A stretch of DNA of 64,000 bases from contig DAOULY010000016.1 in NCBI GenBank assembly GCA_034414595.1, positions 186,001 to 250,000 of the forward strand, read 5' to 3'. This document shows, piece after piece, positions 57,269 to 64,000 of this stretch; position 1 is the stretch's first letter, and each line of letters begins with the position of its first letter. The notes beneath the pieces are model-generated. The model did not search any database. It was not told the origin of the DNA and saw nothing but the letters and a program-made list of their open reading frames with translations. The stretch is from DAOULY01 sp034414595. Lineage in GTDB: Bacteria; Chloroflexota; Dehalococcoidia; SZUA-161; JAUWZY01. Position numbers and translations under genes: made by a program.

Positions 57269-59872
57269 TCACCGTTTCTCTATTCTCACGGCGCATGTCC
57301 TAAGATTGGGAGTTTTAGACACCTGGTCGAGCACTTGTTCGGTGAGTATATTTGTTGGGCTTTCGGCGAAGTGGAAGCTCATCGACACCAGACCGCGGGG
57401 CGAGGCCTCAGTTATCTTGGCCCTGGTAATGAGCTGACCGCGGCGAGAGACAACTCTCACCTCATCGCCATCAGCAATTCCCAAGTCCCTGGCATCAGCA
57501 GGATTTATCTCCAGCAGCTCTTCAGCTCTCAATATATCGAGCCCCGGCACTCTTCTGGTCATGGTGTCGAAATGGTATAGACTGCGCTCCGTGGTCAGCA
57601 CCAGGGGATACCTTTCATCTGGTGACTCAGACGATGGCTCATGTGTTAGGGGGATGAACCTGTACTTGCTATCTGTATGGTTATTGGAGAGCACGTTCCC
57701 CCTCTCCAAGCGGTCATGGGAAATGTCATGATGGCTTGGTATGAGTTGGGCAATCTCGGCCATGATCTGGGAGGGATGCTCGAAATCGAAGCCTCGGGCG
57801 CCGAGCCTTTTGGCAATCTGGCAGCCTATCCACCAATCGGGCTTGGCCTGGCCCAATGGTTCGATTGCTTGGCGCACCAGCTGCACCCTGCCCTCGGTAT
57901 TGGTAAAGGTTCCGTCCTTCTCTGCGAAGCTCGCCGCCGGCAGCACTACTTGGGCCAGGCGTGCCGTCTCGGTGAGGAACAAGTCTTGAACCACAAGGAA
58001 TTCCAGCTTGTTTAGTGCCTGCTCCAAACTCTGGGCATCGGGCATGGTCAGCACTGGATTTGTGCCCACAATGTACAGGGCCTTAAGCTCTTGGCTCAAG
58101 GCAGCTTGAACCATTTCCCCGAGGCTCAGCCCTGGATTCGGGTTCAGACGGCAGCCCCAGGCTGCGGCTAATTCCTCTGCGTCATCGGACACCTTTCGAT
58201 AGCCGGGGTAGAAGTCAGGCAGGGTGCCCATATCGCTGGCACCTCGGGCATTGTTCTGTCCTTGGAGCGGGTAGACATTATCGATGTTTCCGGTGAGCAG
58301 TGCCAGGTTAGCAATGGCCAGCACATTGTCTGTGCCCTTATCCTGCTGAGTCAGGCCTGAAGCGTATATGATGGAGCCGGGTTTCTCGGTGGCATATATT
58401 CGAGCTGCTTCCGCTATCAGCTCCTGGGGAATGCCAGTGACCTCGGCGACGAACTTCAGGTCGAATTCCCGTAGCGATTCTCGGAAGGTGTCGAAATCCT
58501 CGCACTTTTGCTCGATGAAGGACCAGTCAGCATGCCCTTCGTCGATGATGACCCTCATCATGCCCATAAGCAGGGCAAGATCGCTTCCCGGGAGTTGCCT
58601 GAGCCAGATGCTGGCATGACGGCACAGGTCGATCTCGCGAGGGTTGGCCACGATGAGCTTGGCCCCTTCACGTGCTGCCTTCCTTGTCCTCTGTCCGATT
58701 ATGGGATGTGAGGTCGTGGTGTTGGTTCCGATGGCCAGAATAGAGGCTGCATCCTCGATATCGCTGAGCTGGCCTGACAGGGTACTATAGCCTGAGCTTT
58801 GACTGAGACCGAGGAGGGAGGGGGCCTGACATAGACGAAAGGGGTGATCGATGTTATTGCTGCCCAGGGCCACACGGGCTAATTTCTGTATGACATAACT
58901 ATCCTCGTTGCTGCACTTGGCGGAGGCCATCAACCCGAACTGGGAACCTTTATACTGGGCCAGCTTGTTGGCAACTATCTCCAACGCCTGATCCCAGGTG
59001 GCCTCGACTAATCTCCCGTCTTGTTTTACCAAGGGGGAGAGCAACCGCTCTCCATGATGGACGAGACCTGTGATGCCGAACCTGCCTTTGCCACAAAGGC
59101 TGCCCTTGCTCACCGGACTCTGGTCATCACCGCGGACGCTCACGATCCTGCCGTCGTCGGTGCCCAGGTACAGGCCGCAGCCAACGCCGCAATAGGGGCA
59201 GACGGTCTTTGTCTCCTCCTTTTCCCGGCGGAAGCTCTTTGGCAACAGGGCGCCCACGGGGCAGATGGCGACACACTCACCACAGGACTCGCATCTGGAC
59301 TCGATCAGAGGCTCGCCAGCAAAGGGGCGGACTACAGTGTCGATACCGCGGAAGGTGAAGTCGATGACATCGGCTCCCTGGCGCTCACTACAGGCCCACA
59401 CGCATTTTCCACAGTTAACACATCTATGGGGATCATAGGTGAAAAAGGGGTTACTGGAATCTACGGGGAGCCCCCGCCATGTTTTTCTGAAGCGCTGTGG
59501 CCTCAACTTGACGCCGAGATAGGCAGCAATCTTTTGCAGCTCGCAGCGGCGATTCTTAATGCAAGCGCTACAATTGGCATCGTAGGCGGCGATAAGCAGT
59601 TCAGCGGCGGTGCGACGCACCCTTAGCACCCTCGGCGTTTTGGTCAACACCACCATTCCCTCGGTCACTTCTTCAGTGCAGGCAGTCACTGGAGCTTCCC
59701 TTCCTTCGATGTCGACGAAACAGAGGCGGCAGGCGGCAAAAGGTTGCTCTCTCTGGCGAATGGCGCAGAGGTTGGGGATGTAGATGCCATTATCGAGTGC
59801 TGCCCAGATGACCTTCTCACCTTTACGGGCCTGGATCTCTTGGCCATCTATGGTCAGGGTTACTTTGTTCAT
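57269..59872 (-). CDS. Formate-dehydrogenase-like alpha subunit (NuoG/FdhA type)
   Basis: An 867-residue protein. [2Fe-2S] at Cys36, 48, 51 and 65; a NuoG-type cluster at Cys101, 104 and 110 but with Tyr97, not His, at the fourth-ligand position; two [4Fe-4S] at Cys151-161 and Cys194-204; the Mo-domain [4Fe-4S] at Cys225, 228, 232 and 260. The Mo-ligand motif is RLCQAPS: Cys348 in place of Sec, followed by Gln349 where formate dehydrogenases have His. With NuoE and NuoF upstream it would give an NAD(H)-linked complex. Because the His is missing, formate activity is not certain. Confidence 0.85.
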   Translation of the reverse strand: MNKVTLTIDGQEIQARKGEKVIWAALDNGIYIPNLCAIRQREQPFAACRLCFVDIEGREAPVTACTEEVTEGMVVLTKTPRVLRVRRTAAELLIAAYDANCSACIKNRRCELQKIAAYLGVKLRPQRFRKTWRGLPVDSSNPFFTYDPHRCVNCGKCVWACSERQGADVIDFTFRGIDTVVRPFAGEPLIESRCESCGECVAICPVGALLPKSFRREKEETKTVCPYCGVGCGLYLGTDDGRIVSVRGDDQSPVSKGSLCGKGRFGITGLVHHGERLLSPLVKQDGRLVEATWDQALEIVANKLAQYKGSQFGLMASAKCSNEDSYVIQKLARVALGSNNIDHPFRLCQAPSLLGLSQSSGYSTLSGQLSDIEDAASILAIGTNTTTSHPIIGQRTRKAAREGAKLIVANPREIDLCRHASIWLRQLPGSDLALLMGMMRVIIDEGHADWSFIEQKCEDFDTFRESLREFDLKFVAEVTGIPQELIAEAARIYATEKPGSIIYASGLTQQDKGTDNVLAIANLALLTGNIDNVYPLQGQNNARGASDMGTLPDFYPGYRKVSDDAEELAAAWGCRLNPNPGLSLGEMVQAALSQELKALYIVGTNPVLTMPDAQSLEQALNKLEFLVVQDLFLTETARLAQVVLPAASFAEKDGTFTNTEGRVQLVRQAIEPLGQAKPDWWIGCQIAKRLGARGFDFEHPSQIMAEIAQLIPSHHDISHDRLERGNVLSNNHTDSKYRFIPLTHEPSSESPDERYPLVLTTERSLYHFDTMTRRVPGLDILRAEELLEINPADARDLGIADGDEVRVVSRRGQLITRAKITEASPRGLVSMSFHFAESPTNILTEQVLDQVSKTPNLRTCAVRIEKR

Positions 59873-59913
59873 CGCATTTATGTTCCAGCGGAGGACTTGA
59901 TGGCTATAGCCTC

Positions 59914-61863
59914 CTATTGCCTCTCAGCTCCGATGTCCCGTGTGTCCTCCCAGTACTTACTGAACTCTATCTTGGGTGGTGATACCTTTACCACCGCATT
60001 GTACTGCGGTGGGCAAGCAGTGACACAGCTTGCGCACTTGACGCATTTGCCTTGGTCGATGACTTTGACCTGCTTCCTGCCGGTGTAAATGGCCTCCACC
60101 GGGCAGCTACCAACACAGGCGTCGCAGGACCTCTCACATCTTTCTGGGAGGATATAGTAAGCGATTAGGTCCTTGCACGCTACAGCGGGACAGCGGCCCT
60201 CGAGAATATGTGCTTCATATTCATCGCGGAAGTAGCGGATAGTGGTTAGGATCGGATTTGGTGCTGTCTTGCCCAGACCGCAGAGCGACCCCACCTTGAT
60301 GTCTTCAGCTAACTCTATGAGCAGGTCAATGTCTTCGAGCTTGCCTTTGCCCTTGGTGATGTCCTCGAGCAGGTCCAGCATCTGTTTGGTCCCCAGGCGA
60401 CATAAAGTGCACTTGCCGCATGATTCCTTTTGGGTGAAGTCCAAAAAATAACGGGCAACGTCTACCATGCAATTGTCTTCGTCCAGGACCACCATACCCC
60501 CGGAACCCATCATCGCACCAGCATCGGTGAGGGAATCGAAGTCGATGGGTATATCCAGTAAGCTTTCTGGCAGGCAGCCTCCTGATGGACCTCCGATCTG
60601 CACTGCCTTTAATAGCTTACCTTCAGCGGTACCCCCGCCGACTTCCTCAATTACCTGGCGCAGGGTGGTGCCCATGGGCACCTCAACAAGTCCGGTGTTG
60701 AGCACCTTGCCGGCGAGGGCAAATATGGCTGTGCCTTTGCTGGCCTCAGTGCCGATGCTGGTGTGCCACTGAGCACCGCGCTCGATGATCACGGGCACGC
60801 TGGCTAGGGTCTTGACGTTGTTGATTGCCGTTGGCTTGCCCTCGAGGCCGTGGGTCGCGGGGAATGGGGGGCGGTGCCGGGGCATCCCCCTTTTGCCCTC
60901 TATGGACATTATCAGTGCTGTCTCCTCGCCGCAGACAAAAGCCCCGGAACCTGGAACCACCTCGATGTCGAAGCTGAAATCACTGCCCAGAATGTTATTG
61001 CCCAAGATCCCCAGTTCTTGAGCCTGGCTGATGGCAGTTCGGACACGTTGTACCGCCAGCGGATATTCAGCACGGACGTAGATATAGCTATCACTGGCTC
61101 CTACAGCGTAACCAGTGATGATCATGCCCTCTATAACCGACTGAGGGTCGCTCTCTAAGATGGCGCGATCCATAAAAGCGCCGGGGTCGCCTTCATCACC
61201 ATTACAGATAACATATTTTGGCCCGCCTGGCGCCTGGCGGCATATCTCCCACTTCTTTCCCGTGAGGAAGCCGGCGCCGCCCCGTCCCCTGAGTCCTGAT
61301 TGTTTGACTTCCTCGATTATTTCCTCTGGCTTCATGGTGAGCGTCTTAGCTAAGCCGCTATAGCCATCATTGGCGATATACTGGTTTATGTCCTCGGGGT
61401 CAATGAAGCCACAGTTCCTGAGCAAAATGCGTGTCTCGTATTGGAATCGTGGCAGGTCAAAGATACTGGGGATCAGCTCGTCTTGCTCCAGGGCCCCGAG
61501 GACGAATTCTAAGCAGGGATCGTCGCCTTTGATGTAATCGCTGACAAGTCGTGAGGCAATCCCCGGGGTGACATAACCGTAGCAAATGGCAGGATGACCT
61601 GGCTTATATACGATGAGCAGTGGCTCGGCATAGCAGTGCCCCATACAACCGACTTGAGTGATGATGGCATCGGCGCCTTGCTCAGCCAATTCCTGTCCCA
61701 AAGTGTGGAGCACATCCAAGGCGCCAGCTGCTCGGCCGCAGGTGGCCGTGCCGATGAGGATACGCGGCCTGTTGCTATCGCGTATCGCCTTCCACTTCGA
61801 GAAGGCCTTCTCTCGAATCTTCTGAAAATTCGCCGCTATCCGTGCGTGAACTGCAGCGGTCAT
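59914..61863 (-). CDS. nuoF: NuoF/HydB-type NADH:ferredoxin oxidoreductase subunit
   Basis: A 649-residue fusion: an N-terminal thioredoxin-like Fe-S region (Cys42, Cys73, Cys77), the FMN and NADH core (SGLRGRGGAGFLTGKKW, GDEGDPGAFMDR), the cluster ESCGKCTLCR, and a C-terminal 2[4Fe-4S] ferredoxin (CERSCDACVGSCP and CVKCASCVTACP). This plan matches HndC/HydB of bifurcating hydrogenases and NAD-linked formate dehydrogenases. The start ATG 61863 has AAGGAG upstream and overlaps nuoE by 89 bases. Confidence 0.94.
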   Translation of the reverse strand: MTAAVHARIAANFQKIREKAFSKWKAIRDSNRPRILIGTATCGRAAGALDVLHTLGQELAEQGADAIITQVGCMGHCYAEPLLIVYKPGHPAICYGYVTPGIASRLVSDYIKGDDPCLEFVLGALEQDELIPSIFDLPRFQYETRILLRNCGFIDPEDINQYIANDGYSGLAKTLTMKPEEIIEEVKQSGLRGRGGAGFLTGKKWEICRQAPGGPKYVICNGDEGDPGAFMDRAILESDPQSVIEGMIITGYAVGASDSYIYVRAEYPLAVQRVRTAISQAQELGILGNNILGSDFSFDIEVVPGSGAFVCGEETALIMSIEGKRGMPRHRPPFPATHGLEGKPTAINNVKTLASVPVIIERGAQWHTSIGTEASKGTAIFALAGKVLNTGLVEVPMGTTLRQVIEEVGGGTAEGKLLKAVQIGGPSGGCLPESLLDIPIDFDSLTDAGAMMGSGGMVVLDEDNCMVDVARYFLDFTQKESCGKCTLCRLGTKQMLDLLEDITKGKGKLEDIDLLIELAEDIKVGSLCGLGKTAPNPILTTIRYFRDEYEAHILEGRCPAVACKDLIAYYILPERCERSCDACVGSCPVEAIYTGRKQVKVIDQGKCVKCASCVTACPPQYNAVVKVSPPKIEFSKYWEDTRDIGAERQ

Positions 61864-62344
61864 TAGCTAACTGCTCCTTTTTCAGCTCGAAGGAAAGCAA
61901 AATTCCCTTTACCTTGGTCGGTGTCATTTGTCCATGGACAAGCTCATCGACTACCGCGACCGGGGCCATGGCACAACAGCCCACGCAGGCAACTCGCTCC
62001 AATCCGAACTCACGATCTGGGGTGGTCTCACCTACTGCGATCCCCAATTCTCTCTGCCAGGCTTCCAAGATGATTTCCCCCTGCTTGGTATGACAAGCAG
62101 TGCCTAGGCAAACTTTTATCGGGTGCTTACCTGGAGCGACTAGACGAAATTGATTGTAGAAGGTAGCAACACCGTATACTGAGCTCGCTGGAATCCGCAG
62201 GGACTTGGCTACCTCGAGCATGGCCGCTCTTGGCAGGTAACCAAACTTGGCCTGGGTCTCCTGCAAGACGGGGATAAGGTCCTTCTGGGCGCTTGACTTC
62301 AGAATGGCTAAGGTCTGCTCTCTAACTTCCTCTTCGTCCGTCAA
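61775..62344 (-). CDS. nuoE: NuoE-type [2Fe-2S] subunit
   Basis: About 189 residues with a thioredoxin-like [2Fe-2S] domain: Cys in VCLGTACH and in VACVGCCAMAP. It transfers electrons in an NADH-linked complex with NuoF. A C-terminal extension of about 30 residues is read through the start of nuoF in another frame. The start may be TTG 62344 or TTG 62353; AAGG spacing favours the former. Confidence 0.93.
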   Translation of the reverse strand: MTDEEEVREQTLAILKSSAQKDLIPVLQETQAKFGYLPRAAMLEVAKSLRIPASSVYGVATFYNQFRLVAPGKHPIKVCLGTACHTKQGEIILEAWQRELGIAVGETTPDREFGLERVACVGCCAMAPVAVVDELVHGQMTPTKVKGILLSFELKKEQLANDRCSSRTDSGEFSEDSREGLLEVEGDTR

Positions 62345-62491
62345 AATCCACAACCTTGCACTGGTGTCATACTATCCCACCGAGGATCGACGTATTCTTG
62401 GGCTCACCACAGTCTTCTCGAACTGGACTTTGGATAATCCTCGCTGTGGATAGTTGTGTTGTCAAGAAGAAAAAGAATCCAACCTGACCTC

Positions 62492-62520
62492 ATTATATCT
62501 GATAGAGCTTGCCTTGACAA
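62492..62520 (-). promoter_or_regulatory. Promoter of the nuoE-nuoF-fdhA operon
   Basis: Minus-strand TTGTCA (62515-62520), 17 bases, TATAAT (62492-62497). The leader is about 140 bases. The region 62354-62645 holds no gene; two weak TGTGGATA-like sequences lie in the leader. Confidence 0.8.
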
Positions 62521-62645
62521 TTGCAAGGGTATGGCTCTTGTGACAATTTGCTATCAGTCAGAACTGTGCTGTGATACTAAGCACTAACCACGGTCCGTAT
62601 TAATGGACTTCTATTTGACCTGTTGCGCTATCGCTCTACAACAGC

Positions 62646-63329
62646 TCACCTTTCTGATTCCCCGATGATCTCCTTGATAAACTCGTGTCGGTCTCGCAGT
62701 ATTTGCCTCGCCTCCCTGAGTGCCTCGGCATCCATTCCCGGTCCGATGTTGACATTCAAATCCGACTCGATAAGCTTTTGGGCATAGAGGTCTCTTAGAC
62801 TGAGTGGCTTTGTTGGCTCCGGGAGGCTGGCCGCAGTGCTGGCCTTAACACCTTTTATGGCACCTGCATCTGCATCTGCGAAATCCTCTTTTCTCCCCTC
62901 AGCCAATATGCCGATTTCTCTACAGAGTTCAAAAAACAATATGGTCGCTTTCTTGGCTGTTGCCGGAGAGTAATTAGTGGCGAAGTAGTTGGATACTCTC
63001 TCCCTGTCTCCTCTGAGGGCATCAAAGCGCACAAGTAGGTTGGCATATGACTTCCGCACTATCTCCTCCAAACCGTTGCGGAACTCAGTGCCGCTCGATT
63101 GCAGTCGGCGAAAGTCTGAGGTAGGAGTGCCGTTGTCATCGATCAGGCCTAAAAATTTGAGTGCGCTGAGCAAGGCACTCTGATTTTTGGGCGGTATACC
63201 ATAATCATCCAAGAGCTTCTTGTCCACTTTCTTCGGTGTGGTGACCCATCTTATCCGCTCCAGGAAAGTACGGAAGGTAGTAACTGGCACATAAGGAGCA
63301 AGTCTTCCCTTTACGCCTTTTTTAGGCAT
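62646..63329 (-). CDS. DUF5343-family protein
   Basis: A 227-residue protein. Residues about 10-75 (YVPVTTFRTFLERI, IPPKNQSALLSALKFLGLIDDNGTPT) match the DUF5343 pattern, a winged-helix-like fold. The C-terminal half is helical, with Lys/Glu-rich stretches. Genes of this family are often found singly in mobile or defence-rich regions, but no clear partner is here. GGAGG precedes ATG 63329. It has a strong promoter. Confidence 0.8.
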   Translation of the reverse strand: MPKKGVKGRLAPYVPVTTFRTFLERIRWVTTPKKVDKKLLDDYGIPPKNQSALLSALKFLGLIDDNGTPTSDFRRLQSSGTEFRNGLEEIVRKSYANLLVRFDALRGDRERVSNYFATNYSPATAKKATILFFELCREIGILAEGRKEDFADADAGAIKGVKASTAASLPEPTKPLSLRDLYAQKLIESDLNVNIGPGMDAEALREARQILRDRHEFIKEIIGESER

Positions 63330-63352
63330 GATCTACCTCCATGCTTGGCGCA

Positions 63353-63381
63353 ATTTTATCGCTTAGATGCAGCATTGTCAA
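63353..63381 (-). promoter_or_regulatory. Promoter of the DUF5343 gene
   Basis: Minus-strand TTGACA (63376-63381), 17 bases, TAAAAT (63353-63358). The best-matching promoter on the right side. Confidence 0.8.
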
Positions 63382-63596
63382 GTGCAATAGTAATGTAACG
63401 ATGAATTCCACGAGTCGCTTGGAGCCAAGCTGTGATACAATGATGCAATTATAGGCGCAGGCGTTGAACATACTAGGGCAATTATCCCCATGGCGAAGTA
63501 GACTTGACAACATCAGGCCGAGGTGTTAAGCTGGGATATAAGCAAGGATAGTGCAAATAAGTGCAAGTAGCGCGCTGCGAATGATAATTCAGTCCA
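63382..63596. other. Non-coding gap between DUF5343 and the UROD-like gene
   Basis: This stretch holds no supported gene. It contains two close GTGCAA words at 63551-63566 and weak promoter-like matches. It is moderately AT-rich. Nothing else was recognised. Confidence 0.5.
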
Positions 63597-63623
63597 GCTG
63601 GATGTATGTTTTGTATATCCAGC
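63597..63623 (+). promoter_or_regulatory. Leader hairpin before the second UROD-like gene
   Basis: GCTGGATGTAT and GTATATCCAGC pair as an 11-bp stem with two G-U pairs and a 5-base loop. Outer arms CAGTCC (63590-63595) and GGACTG (63643-63648) could enclose it. An RNA leader structure is possible; no known riboswitch was recognised. Confidence 0.45.
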
Positions 63624-63678
63624 ATTAGGTATTTTGGCTACCGGACTGAGATGCAGCGGTAGACGGTAGAGGATAGGG

Positions 63679-64000
63679 ATGGAGCTGAGTTCGCGACAGA
63701 GAGTGCTTCGGGCGCTGAATCACCAGGAGGTGGATAGAATACCCATCGACCTCGTTGGTCGAGTTACTGGGTTGGCTGATGGATTCTACGAGAAAGCGCT
63801 GTGGGATCGGTTTAAGATCGATTTTCGCCGCATTTCACTGCGTGGTTTGGAAAAGATGCCGCTGGCGACGCCGTGGTGGGGGCGAGGTCGCTCAAGGAAT
63901 GGCAGATTCGGCCATGAACAGGACTACCATTGGCACGATCCCAAAGCTTTGGGCCGGATGGAAGGCCTGACCAGAGAGTTGGAGCAGCTCTATAATGATA
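63679..64000 (+). CDS. UROD-family methyltransferase, N-terminal fragment
   Basis: Partial gene running off the right edge. ATG 63679 begins MELSSRQRVLRALNHQEVDRIP, the usual N terminus of UROD-type methyltransferases and related proteins. About 107 residues are visible, with YHWHDPKALGRMEGL near residue 83, a motif that normally lies a little further from the start. The stretch 57-82 is Trp/Gly/Arg-rich and looks unlike the family, so a small deletion or frame disturbance is possible. A weak AGAGGATAGGG precedes the ATG. It would be a second corrinoid methyl-transfer system in the window. Confidence 0.8.
   Translation, partial: MELSSRQRVLRALNHQEVDRIPIDLVGRVTGLADGFYEKALWDRFKIDFRRISLRGLEKMPLATPWWGRGRSRNGRFGHEQDYHWHDPKALGRMEGLTRELEQLYND

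Noticed and set aside
62429..62453. Two DnaA-box-like sequences (TTTGGATAA and TGTGGATAG) in the nuoE leader
   Set aside because: Only two, each one base off consensus, with no AT-rich unwinding region or dnaA/dnaN neighbours. An origin is not supported.
63755..63970. Plus-strand frame within the UROD-like gene
   Set aside because: It is a shifted frame of the real gene that starts at 63679; its Arg/Trp-rich sequence has no family features.
1..64000. tRNA or rRNA genes, insertion sequences, prophage and CRISPR
   Set aside because: No T-loop-like GTTCGAAT with matching arms, no transposase-like or integrase-like protein, and no direct-repeat array were found by reading; a covariance-model scan would be decisive.

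Overview
The window looks like a chromosomal segment of an anaerobic, Gram-positive-type (monoderm) bacterium, most likely an uncultured Chloroflexota of the Dehalococcoidia type. This is an inference from gene content. The window holds corrinoid methyltransferase parts, a ferredoxin-fused EtfA, a tungsten aldehyde oxidoreductase, several molybdopterin enzymes and a type IV pilus operon without an outer-membrane secretin. No rRNA, tRNA, CRISPR array or insertion sequence was recognised.

Layout. 1-2.9 kb (minus): corrinoid protein, UROD-type methyltransferase and the start of a corrinoid-activation protein, preceded by a LuxR-type regulator with a degenerate receiver. 3-14 kb: a small methyltransferase, then a plus-strand operon of acyl-CoA dehydrogenase, EtfB and ferredoxin-EtfA (resembling an electron-bifurcating CarCDE complex), interrupted by an AT-rich HEPN gene and followed by AOR, two phytoene-desaturase-like flavoproteins and an SDR. 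14-27.6 kb: a type IV pilus island (DivIVA-like scaffold, PilB, PilC, three pseudopilins, PilO/M/N, a convergent major pilin, a NarL-type two-component system with two regulators, and prepilin peptidase). 27.6-41.8 kb: two molybdopterin oxidoreductases, an Fe-S aldo/keto reductase, a PAC2 protein and a plus-strand catabolic-looking cluster (isochorismatase fold, Mo enzyme, UPF0261, EntE-like ligase, flavoprotein, SDR).

41.8-51.9 kb (minus): the housekeeping operon rpsB-tsf-pyrH-frr-uppS-cdsA-dxr-rseP-ispG-proS, with a pentapeptide-repeat/potassium-channel fusion gene wedged between ispG and proS. A divergent promoter carrying a perfect CIRCE element drives fmdB-like, dtd and probably a Fur-family regulator. 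That regulator and the following ECF metal transporter operon (cbiM, PDGLE protein, cbiQ, cbiO) share a TGCAA-N4-TTGCA operator resembling the nickel (Nur) box. 55.8-64 kb: an MFS exporter, a NuoE/NuoF/formate-dehydrogenase-like complex with an altered active-site motif, an isolated DUF5343 gene, and the start of a second UROD-type methyltransferase.

How it fits together: most accessory genes serve anaerobic electron transfer, with flavin bifurcation, Mo/W enzymes and corrinoid methyl transfer fed by a metal (Ni/Co) importer. The most unusual items are the HEPN insertion in the bifurcation operon, the pentapeptide-channel fusion in the ribosomal/isoprenoid operon, the CIRCE and Nur-like operators, the degenerate response regulator, and the isochorismatase/EntE/SDR-like grouping in a catabolic cluster.
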